Origin: Epiperipatus broadwayi | Taxonomy: Eukaryota > Onychophora > Udeonychophora > Euonychophora > Peripatidae | Assembly: GCA_028023455.1 (NCBI GenBank) | Contig: JAQFVV010000152.1 | Span: 804,001 to 868,000 of the forward strand | Length of the DNA: 64,000 nucleotides | Direction: 5' to 3' | Shown: piece after piece, positions 29,041 through 39,400 of the stretch | Layout: each line of letters opens with the position of its first letter | Position numbering within the stretch: the stretch's first letter is position 1 | Translations under genes and position numbers: made by a program | The notes under the pieces: model-generated | Databases searched by the model: none | Seen by the model: the letters and a program-made list of their open reading frames with translations, nothing else | Told to the model about the DNA's origin: nothing

Positions 29041-30056
29041 TATATAAAAGATTAATTGCCTTTTAAGATGCTGTAAATAAAAATGCTAGGATAAAAGAGA
29101 GTGGAGATAGTGGCAAGTAATTATGATTATGATGATTATGACCAATTATTATCACTTGGATATAGCAGCCTATTGTTTACTTTTTCCCTTTTTCTTCATT
29201 TAGAGAACATAATATAGTTAGATGTAAGTACTTACACATGGTATTGTATTTACAAAGAGAAATTGCTTTCTTATTTCTTATATTTTTCTCACACACGCTA
29301 ACTTTTAAATTTGTCACCCTGCCAATATGTTAAGAGATATATGTTGTAAAACATTATGTGACATCTCTACAGTTGATAGTCACTTGACTGAAATTAGTCC
29401 AAGAATTATTAAGTTAAGAATAGAAACTTTTACTTAATGAATATTCCAAAAATTCTATAATTAATAGATTATAAATATCAGTGCCTCATCAAAAATAAAT
29501 TGAACTTTGAGCTCTAAATTTGTGTATGTAGCTAGTTAACTTTTTAGTTTAAGTCTGAATTATAAATAAATTATTTGATCTTAGTCATTATTAAAATTAA
29601 TGCTAACTATTAGCAATCAATAATGCATAAAAGGCATTACTACTCTTAAATATTCTGTTGCAATGCAAAATTCTCTTAAATAGAATATGATGAAGAAAAA
29701 GGCATAACTCATCAAAATTTAATAAACCAAATAATGGAAGTTTGTGTGATATTTTATTCTTGGTTTATTTTCTAGCTTATCTTAATGTTCATTTGATGAC
29801 AATATTGGATAGTTACCATGTTTGACTATAGAGAATTTCCTGACAAAACATCCATGATTGAAATAAAAATAATGATTGCATGAGAAAAAATAACACGTTT
29901 AATTAATATCTGGAAAACAGTTGTTTGTAATCATCTTTGGTTTCAAATCCAGAATGTGGAATTAGTAGACAGATATACAATCATTATTCTCCAAGGCATT
30001 TCATGCAATAAGTAAAAAAATATATTTATTAAAGAAAACAATAATTAAATGTAGAA

Positions 30057-30277
30057 AACGTAATCAAAACAGGCAAAACTCTCCATACAGTAGTGCCATT
30101 CAGTGCAAGCCAGAGTAATCAATAATCGCCAGAAGGCTTGGCCATAAAATCCCCATCTAGTGCCTACTTATCGAATACACTCTAGCTTGCACTGAGTGGC
30201 AATACTGTATGGAGAGTTTTGCCTGTTTTAATAACTGTTATAAGTGAGCATAAAAATCGTGATGTAACGTAATCAAA
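30057..30277. mobile_element. Family A foldback element A1 with 12-bp target-site duplication
   Basis: AACGTAATCAAA at 30057-30068 and 30266-30277 flanks a 197-bp element (30069-30265). It starts ACAGGCAAAACTCTCC and folds back: the complementary GGAGAGTTTTGCCTGT lies near 30210-30230. The right end then continues about 35 bp further than the left, to GTGATGT. The hammerhead segment seen in longer copies is missing, because the fold junction lies outside it. The ends and asymmetry match copies at 48104 and 50675. Confidence 0.85.
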
Positions 30278-30449
30278 TTTTAAGAAATTAAAATAATTTT
30301 TTCTTGTTTTTTGAAAATGTACTTTAGTTTTAAAAGAATTTTATTTAGGGAGAATATTGGTTTTTTAATACATTAACTTTTTATAGTACATTGACTAAAC
30401 AAGAGTCTATAATGTCACTACTGGGTTGGTAGTGGATGATTTATGGAGA

Positions 30450-32055
30450 TATTAATCCAGGGTATGGAATAAATCCTGTGGTTTATAGATTGTTGTCATC
30501 AGCTATCTGGAAATGTATTGAGCTTTGGAATATGGAATAGATTCCAGGTTTCTTCAAATAAAAATTTGGAGGAAAGGGTCATGTCTTTATGTTTGATTTT
30601 GTTTAAAAGAGAAATGAATAGACTGTCTGGGTCTGGTGGAGGAGTTTTCAATACTAATTTGCATCTCACCTTCCAGATAGAGTGGGTGAGAAATACTGAC
30701 ATTCTTATAATTGGAAACTGTTTACTTAGTAGAGATTCTTTTAGCAAGAGGATTCTGTAAATATCAATTTTACTGTTTTGGAAAATTAAAAGTTTGATCC
30801 TACCAAGTCCAGTACATGAGCGAATTATGTGGTCAAATGTCTCATCATGCCTCTTGCAGATTTGGCAGATAGGGTCACTGTTGTTAAGAAATCTCTTGTT
30901 GTGGAGGAACCAGTTGGTATGCATGGCTCCCAGATTTACTTTTACTAGGTAGTTTAAAAATTTAGGCTCTAAAGCTAAGAACTTGAATATTGAAGTAATT
31001 CTATAATTAGTGATGCCAAGCATTGGCAAAATTGAGTTGATTTCAGGGTTGATTTTACGGTGGGCTTCCCAGATGGTGATTTTTGTATTATATGGATTTT
31101 GTAAAGTAGATGTAAATTGATTGAGAAGCTGGAGAACCTGGTCTAGCCAGCATTTTTGAGGAGGAGGTCTGTCCGTCGGTTGAACGGCCTCTGATATATT
31201 AAAGGAATCATGTTTTTGTAAGAGGTTATGAATCAATGTGTGAGATTTTTGAAAGATAATTGAGGGGATGGAGTAAAAGGACATCCCGTTAGATTTGCGA
31301 TGGTATTGCATCTTTGTTATGCTTATAGACATTGTACTGTTTTTCCAAAAGAGTTTATCACATAGACTATTGATTTTTTTTGGTAAAGGCTTTTGTTGCT
31401 GTCATGATGGGGAAGTAGTATGCAATCTTGGACATGACCTTCATGTTCAGTAGCACTACTTTTCCCTGTATGGAGAGATACAGCCTGGAAAGGGATTGTA
31501 TAATATGGGATGTGGAATTGATTAAGGAGTTCTGTATTTTTTTTGACATGGCTGTTTGAGACATGGAGATAGGGAAGCCAAGAAAGTCCTGGGGCTCAGC
31601 TAGAAATCTAGATGAGACTTTCTTTCCCGATAGAAATTTTCCAAGATGAAGATTTGTTGGAGTTAAATTTGAGTTGTGAATTAAGGGAAAATTTATCCAA
31701 AATTTTGTAGAGTGCTGGGAGATGTTTTTAAGATGGTAGTATTACGAGGACATCATCCATATATGCAAACAACTTGAAGAATTTTTTGATACGAGGAATG
31801 AATACTCCAGTGAATGAGATTTCTATATCCCTCAACAGGGAGTTGAGATAGTATATAAAAAGGATAGCACTTAATGGAGATCCTTGAGGAATAGACAGGT
31901 CGGGGGAGAACTCATCTGTGTAGAATCCATCTAAGGAGATGTGAATTATCCTATTGTAGAGAAGATTCTCCAGAATCTGTATAATTTGAGAAAGAATGTT
32001 GAGGTCTTTTAGAAGAGTAAGAGTAGGAAATATTTTTGGCAACGTTTGCAAAATA
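30450..32055 (-). mobile_element. 5'-truncated LINE (non-LTR retrotransposon) antisense to NOS
   Basis: Reading leftwards from about 32055, three frame blocks follow in LINE order. The first (32051-31728) is reverse transcriptase palm with SIPQGSPLSAILFIYYLN and the catalytic-type box FAYMDDVLVIL. The second (31564-31367) is a thumb-like block with LYLSIQGKVVLLNMKVMSKI. The third (31332-30499) is a 277-residue C-terminal block with a zinc-knuckle-like CxxC-x8-H-x4-C (CQICKRHDETFDHIIRSC) as in the zf-RVT region of many LINEs, ending at a stop. The blocks are separated by frame changes, so the copy is dead. The N-terminal part and endonuclease are missing. The clade was not determined. It ends about 160 bp upstream of NOS exon b. 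Confidence 0.85.
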
Positions 32056-32210
32056 ATTTAATCAACGTCAATTGTATTTATTTTAATGGAAGCTTTTTAC
32101 ATTATTTAGAGATAAATGTATATTACGAGTATTGATATTTATAAGAATTTCTATCTTAAGTTTAAAATATGCCAAGATATTTATTTATTCATATTTTCAT
32201 GTTCCTGTAG

Positions 32211-32289
32211 GATTAGCAAAAGCTCATAACAAAAAGATATTTCCATGCAAGCTTCTCTCTCGAGTCAATCTTCAAGCTCCAGAATCAAG
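32211..32289 (+). CDS. NOS: Nitric oxide synthase exon b: FAD/connecting domain
   Basis: The exon completes a split Gly codon and encodes 25 further residues, LAKAHNKKIFPCKLLSRVNL then QAPES. This corresponds to the GLSNVHKKRVSAARLLSRQNLQ-type segment of animal NOS reductases, and the LLSRxNLQ motif is clear. The acceptor is ttcctgtag|GA and the donor is TCAAG|gttag. It ends in phase 2 (AG), joined by T of the next exon to give Ser. At 79 bp it is small but in frame with both neighbours. Confidence 0.93.
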
Positions 32290-33616
32290 GTTAGTTAAGA
32301 ACTTCTAAAATCAATTTTATATTATTTTATATATAAATATAATGTATGGTATGTCTTTATATATAAGTAATTAGATGGATTTGAACTCAGGATTTCTCTG
32401 TGTATTCATTCTTTATTCCATCTCAAGAAACCAATACACATGAGCACATACATGTGAAAAGATATGTGATCCCCAATATACATACTTCTTGCAAAATCAG
32501 CACTCATCAATAGGGCCAGATAATAATCTTCCACACATATATACAGTCAGTGCTCAATTTATATTAAAATAGCAATTCCTCAAACTTTAATGGACAGGCT
32601 ACATTCTTCTAATCCTTCCAAGTATTCAACTATCCATTTCATTATAAAACCAATGACAGAATGCTGAAAGCCCTTATTGGATTTGATATTGTTGTCATAC
32701 CCATGTAGATATTAAGTAATCCCTACCAATTACTGGACTATTATATTGCTATGTATATTAATAATAGAGGGATGGGTTGAAGTTATAGTAAATGAATTGT
32801 TTGAACTTATATTAATATATAATAAAAATTGCTTATACTAAGGAAATATTCAGAATAAGCAAATTACATTATATCTTAGTATAAGTTTTGCCCATTCCTC
32901 TACCATTAATATACATGGATGTGTAATGGTCCAGTAATATGAGGGGTTAGATTGACATAATATCTAATATTAATATCATTTTAGTTCTGTATTACTTTTA
33001 CAATGCTTTTTACAAACCATTGTTGATGGTTTCAATTGTTCCAGCAATCTTTTACAATGCTTTTTATAATCCACTATTGATGGTTTCGATTTCCCAGCAA
33101 TCTTCTTCAGAATTTCTATTTGAAAATATAAATAGACGTTTGGAAGATGATTCCTAGGGCAATTGAAACCATCAATAATGGGTTGTAAAAAGCATTGTAG
33201 AATAAAGAATTAAAATATTAATATTATATGGATTTGGCAATGTAATAAGAAAGATAAAGACACAATATCTGCATGGGTATGACTACAATATCAAATTCAG
33301 TAAGGATTTTCAGCATTACATTGGTTTCTCAATGAAATGAATGGTTGAATAGTTGGAAGAGTGAGAAGATTGTAGCCTGTCTATTAAAGTTTAAGGAATT
33401 ACTATCTTAATCTAAACCAAGCACTGAGTGTACACATATGTGGAAAATTATGATCTGGCCCAACTAATGAGTGCTGGTTCTGTGCAAAATATGTATATTG
33501 GGTACATGTATGTGGTCATGTATATTGAGTGCTTGAGATGGAGTGGAGGATGAATAGACTGAAAAATACTGACTTCAAATCCCCCTAATTACATATATAA
33601 TAAATATTCAATATAA

Positions 33617-33652
<36 letters not shown>
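32290..33652 (+). other. NOS intron 2, mostly filled by a foldback repeat
   Basis: The intron runs from gttag at 32290 to the acceptor TATACAG ending at 33652. Nearly all of it is the family B palindrome B1. The 3' splice site directly follows a (TA)n tract of about 30 bp (33619-33650) and lacks an ordinary polypyrimidine tract. Confidence 0.85.
32370..33600. mobile_element. Family B foldback element B1 (about 1.2 kb, nested palindromes)
   Basis: The outer arms run from GTAATTAGATGGATTTGAAC (near 32367) to its complement near 33575-33590. Within them lie further inverted pairs: AATGCTTTTTACAAACCA near 33002 with its complement near 33180, and CTTATACTAAGG near 32832 with CTTAGTATAAG near 32876. 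Degenerate hammerhead cores lie at 32472-32515 (- strand, CUGAUGA changed to UUGAUGA) and 33459-33502 (+ strand, CUAAUGA and a damaged GAAA). No clear target-site duplication was found. Confidence 0.7.
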
Positions 33653-33846
33653 TCGAAAAACTATTTTGCTTTGCTTGGACACTGATGGTGCAATAGAACT
33701 TGAATATCAGCCAGGTGATCATGTTGGAATAGTTGCAGCAAACAGGGAGGAACTTGTAGATGCCATCTTACAAAGACTTATAAATACCCCACCTGATGAT
33801 GAAGTTGTTAAAATGGAATATTTAGTTGAAAAACAGACCCCTCTAG
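33653..33846 (+). CDS. NOS: Nitric oxide synthase exon c: FAD/connecting domain with YQPGDH
   Basis: This 194-bp exon encodes 64 whole codons plus split ends. It carries YQPGDHVGIVAANREELVDAI (YQPGDH at 33705-33722), matching the YQPGDHLGVFPGNHEDLVNALI block of NOS and other FNR-type diflavin reductases, where it lines the FAD site. It ends KMEYLVEKQTPLG, comparable to KVELLEERNTALG in neuronal NOS. It enters in phase 2 and leaves in phase 1 (CTA G|gttag). Confidence 0.95.
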
Positions 33847-33945
33847 GTTAGTTTTACAGTTCCTCAGTTTTTAAATCTATTAGAAATTTTACTGTTATTT
33901 TATTTATTATTGTATATTTGTATTTTATAAATTTAATTTATGTAG
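33847..33945 (+). other. NOS intron 3 (99 bp, the shortest)
   Basis: gttagt to ttatgtag, phase 1. It is T-rich and contains no inserted element, in contrast to the introns on either side. Confidence 0.9.
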
Positions 33946-34115
33946 GTGTAATGAAAAATTGGCAGGATAGTCAACGCTTACCTCCTTGTAGTATTCGTAC
34001 TGCTCTCACAAGATATTTGGATATTATATCAACACCTTCACCAACATTTTTAGAATTATTAATATCTCAAGCAACAGAAAAAAAAGATAAAGAAGCCTTA
34101 GAAGAATTAAGTAAA
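33946..34115 (+). CDS. NOS: Nitric oxide synthase exon d: connecting domain
   Basis: The 170-bp exon encodes GVMKNWQDSQRLPPCSIRTAL then a TRYLDI block, the NOS signature WxDxxRLPPCxxxxAxxxYLDI (LPPC at 33978-33989). It ends EKKDKEALEELSK, comparable to SEKEKQRLLVLSK. Reading on past the donor would give VSNAALF and a stop. The chosen donor is AGTAAA|gtcagt, because it restores frame (phase 0) with exon e and continues LSK into DSQKYEDWK, like LSKGLQEYEEWK. A competing donor 6 bp upstream (A|gtaaag) would break the frame. Confidence 0.93.
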
Positions 34116-35607
34116 GTCAGTAATGCAGCTCTTTTTTAATTAAAATCTTGTGTGTATGTGTGTGCATGTAAATAAAAATAAACGGCCTCTAAATAGCCCA
34201 CTGCAGAGCAAAAGAGTGTCCATTAGTTTCTCATAAAGCATTATTCACCAGAATGATCTGTTACCAAGATGGTGAGTATTCTAGAGTTTTTAACCTTTGT
34301 TGTATTCTCTTGCTAAAAAAGCTGGAAAACTATTTTGTCACTAATGTCGAATGGTTAGCTAGTCTGGCTGTGAAAAAAGGAATGCTAAATCCAATTAGTA
34401 GTTGGAAAAAGTTCCATGTTCAAATCCAAACAATAAAATACAATATGTGGATGTATTTCCCTTGGATTATATGTGTATATATACATGTGTATGTGATTAT
34501 GTGTAAATACAGTTTCAAGATCATCCTTGTTTGTGTATTTGATTTCTTATTGTTAATATCATAATACCAATGTTCCAGCTGGATCCCATCAGCTATTATC
34601 TAGATTCCTCTTGTTATTAGTATTATAAAATCAATGATCTAACAGATTTTATCTACCATCATCTCATTAATAAAAGTCATTATTAATTTTTTTTTCTATC
34701 CATGTGATGAAAGATAAAATCTCCAAAACAGAATACTATAATACTAAAAACTCAAAACTTTTATTTGTATTTTTTAGCTGTAAAAATTGTTTGATTTAAT
34801 GTATATTTTCTGTTACTAGAAAATATTACTATGATTTATCTAATGGCAAAATAAAACCTAGAAATTCAACAAAAAAACGATTGCTGATAAAAATTGTTTT
34901 TTTGTATTATGCTAAAGTCTGTGTTACTTTATAACAGTGGAGACTAGTTCAAGTATTAAATCAAAAATGCATTCAAATCTACAATATAATGTGAAGCAAT
35001 ATTTATATTTAAAAAGTAAAAATAAGCCAGTTTTAGCATCTATAAAAATGTGACATCTACGTAAAAGTGGCCAAACAACATCATATTATAATTACATATT
35101 TTTGTTCCTTTGGTTTCCAGCTAATTATAGTTAGATACTTATTTACTGATGAATGCTGGATTACTAATTGATTATTTGCAACAAAAAAAATATGAAAACA
35201 TTAAGTCTCCTTATGGCAGGAAAAAGTTTCTAAAATTTACCGCCAGTTGAGTTCAGCTAAGACATAATGGATATGCTAGAAGTTAAAATAAGTTCTATTT
35301 TATGCATTTGGTTCACCTACAAAATTACTTTATATTGAAAAATAAAAATAAATGTATAAATTTTCCCGTGTGTGTGTGTATTTAGCTATATTCTGACAGT
35401 TACTTCAATAAACAAGCTACTATTCAATATAATAATATCGTAAAAGAAATGTGATTCTTAGAAAACAAAAAGAGGAGAGTCATGTCAAAATAACATATTG
35501 CATAACTTATTACTCCTTATCTAATTAAAAATGAATGTTGATGATATATAATAACTAATAATGAATATTAAAGTTTAAAAAGTTACTTAATTTGGTACTC
35601 ATCTTAT

Positions 35608-36035
35608 AGCTAAAGACGCCATTCTATGGCACGGTTTTCGCGCCAAAACACATAAAAATGCTGTTTCCACAGCTGACACATTCGAACCCGCGTTTTCTAT
35701 AATACAACTTTTTTGTTGTGCTACAGAATGCAGGCCACTATGTCATGTCACAGTACAGCATGTATGTCACATCGCAGCAATTACATTTTCCGAATTCGCA
35801 CAGTTTATAAAATAGTTATGGCTTGATGAGAGAGTTTGTATTTGAATTGGATGGAAATGTTGTTTTCATTGGATTTTTTTTTATTTTAAAGTATTGAAAT
35901 GTTCAGATTTTTTAAAGTAATAATTCTAAGACTTTTTACAATGTACTGTATTGAAATTTTAATAGGGAAAATGTTAAATATCTATGTTTTTAGTGAGTTG
36001 CAATTAGATAATGCGTCAAGTAACGTACTGTTCGT
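35608..36035. other. CpG-rich island inside an AT-rich intron
   Basis: About ten CpGs fall within 35608-35815 (for example CGGTTTTCGCGCC and TTCGAACCCGCG), and more near 36012-36035. Surrounding intron sequence is nearly free of CpG. TTCGAACCC resembles a polymerase III B box, but no A box was found. It may be a young transposable element or an unmethylated regulatory element. No coding frame was seen. Confidence 0.5.
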
Positions 36036-36283
36036 AACATTCCATGAGACACCATGTGTATATTTTTGAAGTAAAAAAGAGCAGTACCAAAAAAAATATC
36101 CAATAAGAAAAGTACAAATATACACATTTTTTGTAAATTTCATAAAAAGCAAATATTATAAACATGTTTAGTAAGTAAAAAAGACATTTATATGTGTTTG
36201 TTGCTGTTTAAAAAAGTTTGACTTTCTTTATTTTGTCCGAGTATGGTTACGATTTTGAATTCTTTTATTTTAGCATTACAAAC

Positions 36284-36371
36284 AACAGAACCCTAACCCT
36301 AAAACTAACCCTAACTATAAAACTAAACCTAAAACTAACCCTAAACCTAACCCTAAAACTAACAGTAACAA
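36284..36371 (+). repeat. Telomere-like (CCCTAA/CTAAAA)n interstitial repeat
   Basis: The stretch is built of CTAACC, CTAAAA and CTAACCCTAAAA units. This is close to the C-strand of the TTAGGG telomere repeat but interrupted by AAAACT units, so it is a degenerate or telomere-like minisatellite and not a clean telomere tract. Confidence 0.75.
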
Positions 36372-36524
36372 CTTTTACTTTTTATTGTCATTCTATTTCA
36401 AGTAAAAAATAGCCGTAATATCTTTTTGTCTGTAAAAAAAAAAAAAAAAAGAAATGTAAAACGAAGATTAAAAAAATAAAAAATAGACTAAGAAATTTTA
36501 CTTTTTATTATGATTATTTTTTTT

Positions 36525-36670
36525 TAGTTAAACAACAACAACAAAAAAAGTCGTAACACAAGTAAAAATTGATTAAAAAAAAGCCGTAACACAAGTAAAA
36601 AAATATCCGATAGAAAATTGATAAAAAAAGCCGTAACACAATTAAAAAAATATACAATAGAAAAAACACG
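36525..36670 (+). repeat. Tandem GCCGTAACACAAGTAAAA minisatellite
   Basis: GTCGTAACACAAGTAAAA, GCCGTAACACAAGTAAAA and GCCGTAACACAATTAAAA occur in series with spacers of 20-30 bp containing ATTGATAAAAAA or TCCGATAGAAA. A related AGCCGTAATATC lies near 36409, which suggests that 36400-36670 belongs to one element. Confidence 0.7.
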
Positions 36671-37085
36671 AATCAAATTGTAATTTGTTGATTTTATTTT
36701 ACATTTATTATTATCATTTAAATTGTATACGTTAATAAAAAATAATATTTATAAAAGATGATTTTGTTTTGTTTTCGCATTACAAAAAAGCACAGCAAAA
36801 TTATTATAATCAATGGCCCGGGAATGGTCATATTTTATAGTTTTAGCTTGAAAATGGTGCCATCCAACAGAATCTTTATCTATAAGACAAGCACCCTTAA
36901 TTTTTATTCAATATTTTGTAAGTGTCAGCAGAAAAAAATTGTTATCCTTAAAACAACACAAATGTAAAAACAAGACAAAAGATAGCAATTTTATTCATCA
37001 TGTAATTAAAAATAATCTTATATCATGTAGAGTGTGAACTAAAAATAAACTGAAAAAATGTGTACTTTAATAAATTGCTATTTAC

Positions 37086-37423
37086 TTAAGTAATTTTTAA
37101 TATATAATTTTTTTTTACAATACAGGCTTTTTTCATACCTGTACAACAATATGTAATATATAGGGGGACTGGCTTGAAGCCTCTCCATTAAAGTATGAAC
37201 ATTGGCTATCTTAATATAAGCTGACCATTGATTGTTTATATGTGTGGAGATGATAATCTGGACCAACTGATGAGTGCTGGTTTAGCATGAAATACATATA
37301 TTAGTGATTATTTATCTTTTCAATATGTGTTGATTAAGTGTGTCAGCAGTATGAGATAGCATGGATAGTTGAGGGTCAAATAAAAGTCTGAGTTCAAACC
37401 CCCTATATATTAAGTAATTTTTA
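37086..37423. mobile_element. Family B element B2 with 14-bp target-site duplication
   Basis: TTAAGTAATTTTTA flanks the element perfectly (37086-37099 and 37410-37423). The 310-bp element has inverted tips: ATATATAGGGGGACT near 37157 and the complementary CCCCCTATATA at the right end. The left end extends further, through a segment complementary to the AAAAAGCCTGTACTGTA tail of other copies. A hammerhead core lies on the + strand at 37262-37305. Confidence 0.85.
37262..37305 (+). ncRNA. Type I hammerhead ribozyme motif, family B (core intact)
   Basis: The order is stem I strand ACCAA, core CUGAUGA, stem II GUGCU-GGUUU-AGCAU (5 pairs, one a G-U), then GAA, stem III AUA-CA-UAU, cleavage-site nucleotide A, and stem I strand UUAGU. 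All core bases of the hammerhead (CUGANGA, GAA, A15.1-U16.1, NUH) are present. Stem I has one mismatch (C against A). The site would be UAU-A, an NUH triplet (AUA). A 3-bp stem III with a 2-nt loop is typical of the minimal hammerheads of Penelope-like elements and retrozymes, which often need a dimer to act. Confidence 0.75.
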
Positions 37424-38285
37424 TTTAATATTTTTAAAATAGTATTATTTCTTTCTAGGCAAAATTGCCTGTTATTTGTAAACATCTAGTTTAATGATGA
37501 AAAAAAACATGTTTTATTTACTATGAAATTAAAAGTAAATTTTGATTATATACAGCAATAAAATGCATCAAAAATAAATTGTTAAATGTGTACATTAACT
37601 AAAATATGGCTTTCATATGTAATGCTTATTTAAATCTTTTAAATAATAAAATCATCTATTTGTTCAAATATTGTTCTTCATAAACAATATCACACAAAAA
37701 AGATAATTATATTATTAAAACTATGGATAATTAATCTTACATCTATTTATTAATCTAATCTTTATTTAATTAGGTTGTATTTTCATAAAAAAGTGAAATG
37801 ATGGATTGCTGTTTAAAATGTAGTTTTGCAATAAAAACAATTCAAAGTTTTACTCATTAGATAATTACAAAAACATTGATACATAACAATATGTATTAAA
37901 AATAAATTAGAAATTATATACAATATCTAAAATACAAGTTTCTTAATTAATTTTTATTTAATGTTTTCAAAGCAAAATTCTTATTTCTTCATCCCAAGAC
38001 AATACTAATATCAACAAAAAAAAAAGAAAAAAATTTTTTTGTTCCCTGTTTAATTAAAAGTAAATGCTGATCATACATTATAATAAATTTTCACTAAAAA
38101 TAATTAAAAAATGTTTACACTAACTAAAATTATTTATTTATCTAACTTCTATTTTAACTTTTTTGATAATAGGTTAATTGATGTATCCAAATATGTTTTT
38201 AATAAACATAACAGTAGCTACAAAAATTATCAATTTATGTTATTAAAACTGCAAACAATCAATTATATATTACATCTGTTAATTA

Positions 38286-39030
38286 CAAAAAAAAATCAAG
38301 TCAGATGTCACATGACTTAATTTAATATGCTCGTGTTTACAAATGTTATATATAGAGCTCGCAAAACAAACTCTTAACAAGCTTAGTAGAATACCCCCAA
38401 CCTCAGACTGGTTTCTGCTATTGGCATCCTCAGTGAGGTGCTAGGATATTCAATCATTAGATTAAAAATACTAAGACAAGCCCAGCATGTTATCTAATGT
38501 ATAACTATTAAGTAGAAACTCTGAAATTTTCAGACATTCATATGTCTTCCAATCCAGCTATATAACTTAAATAGCCATATGGGACTGAACTAAGTTCAGG
38601 TACACCATATACTTAGGTAGAGATAAAAGGTGGCTGCTGGAGGATTGTGTTAGATTCTAAGTTAGTTACAGGGTTTTCTGATCCAAAGCTTCTCATTGAC
38701 AAAAGCCACAAGCCAGAAACTAGTCTGGGGATATTGGATGAGTAGGCATTAGATAGGGATTTTATGCACAAGCCTTCTGGCATCCATTGATTACTCTGTT
38801 TAGCACAGGTAGCACTATTATATGGAGTTTTGCTTTGCTTTGTTAGTCTGGGGATATTGGAAGAATAGGCTCCATGAGTAGGCTCTAGATAGGTTTATGC
38901 ACAAGCCTTCTGGCATCCATTGATTACTCTGGCTTGCAGTGAGTGGCATTAATGTATGGAGAGTTTTGCCTATTTTAATAGCAGTTATGAGCAAGCATAA
39001 TAATTGATGATCATGTGATGTTTAGTGGTG
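38286..39030. mobile_element. Family A composite element A2
   Basis: It begins with AAAATCAAGTCAGATG and the ATGTTATATATAGAG site (as in the 46192 array) and ends with GATCATGTGATGT (as in the shorter foldbacks). It therefore links the two sequence types into one family. The right half has a partial tandem duplication: TAGTCTGGGGATATTGG occurs at about 38721 and again at 38845, resuming at the predicted cleavage site. A hammerhead core lies on the - strand at 38400-38439, and a decayed one lies on the + strand at about 38690-38730. Exact borders and a target-site duplication were not found. Confidence 0.7.
38400..38439 (-). ncRNA. Type I hammerhead ribozyme motif, family A (core intact, best stem II of the family)
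   Basis: On the - strand: stem I ACCUCA, core CUGAGGA (fits CUGANGA), stem II UGC-CAAUA-GCA with three perfect pairs, GAA, stem III AC-CA-GU, cleavage-site C (GUC), stem I UGAGGU. Stem I is 6 perfect pairs. Total length is 40 nt. Cleavage is predicted between 38406 and 38405. The very short stem III suggests weak monomer activity unless helped by dimerisation or tertiary contacts. Confidence 0.8.
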
Positions 39031-39400
39031 TAAGAAAAAACCTTAATATCAGTTCTTATTATTTACATTACTGCTTTTAATTAATGTAATATAATTAGTG
39101 ATACATGTTTAGCTTTATTTATTTAAGCATTGCAAGTCAGTCAATACCATGATAAGTACATAATTTGGTGAACAACATTGCTCTGCATGGTTTGGTGCAA
39201 TGGAGTCAAAGAACCCAGAGATTGAGGTCCAGGGATCATATCCCATTTCTGTTACTTTCACTAACTAGCTGGGTCTTTTTAATAACTTCTTCATTAATTA
39301 TAACTATATTTGAGCTATCAAAATTTATATCTACTAAAAACTTTGTAAAATATAAATGTGTTTTTTTTCTTCTTTTGCAGATAATTTTCAACATTTATTT

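Noticed and set aside
34253-34564. 103-codon frame after exon d
   Set aside because: It lies in intron 4, is AT-driven and has no resemblance to NOS. Exon d joins exon e in frame without it.
36284-36371. Chromosome end or true telomere
   Set aside because: The repeat is short, interrupted by AAAACT units and embedded in an intron of a gene that continues on both sides.
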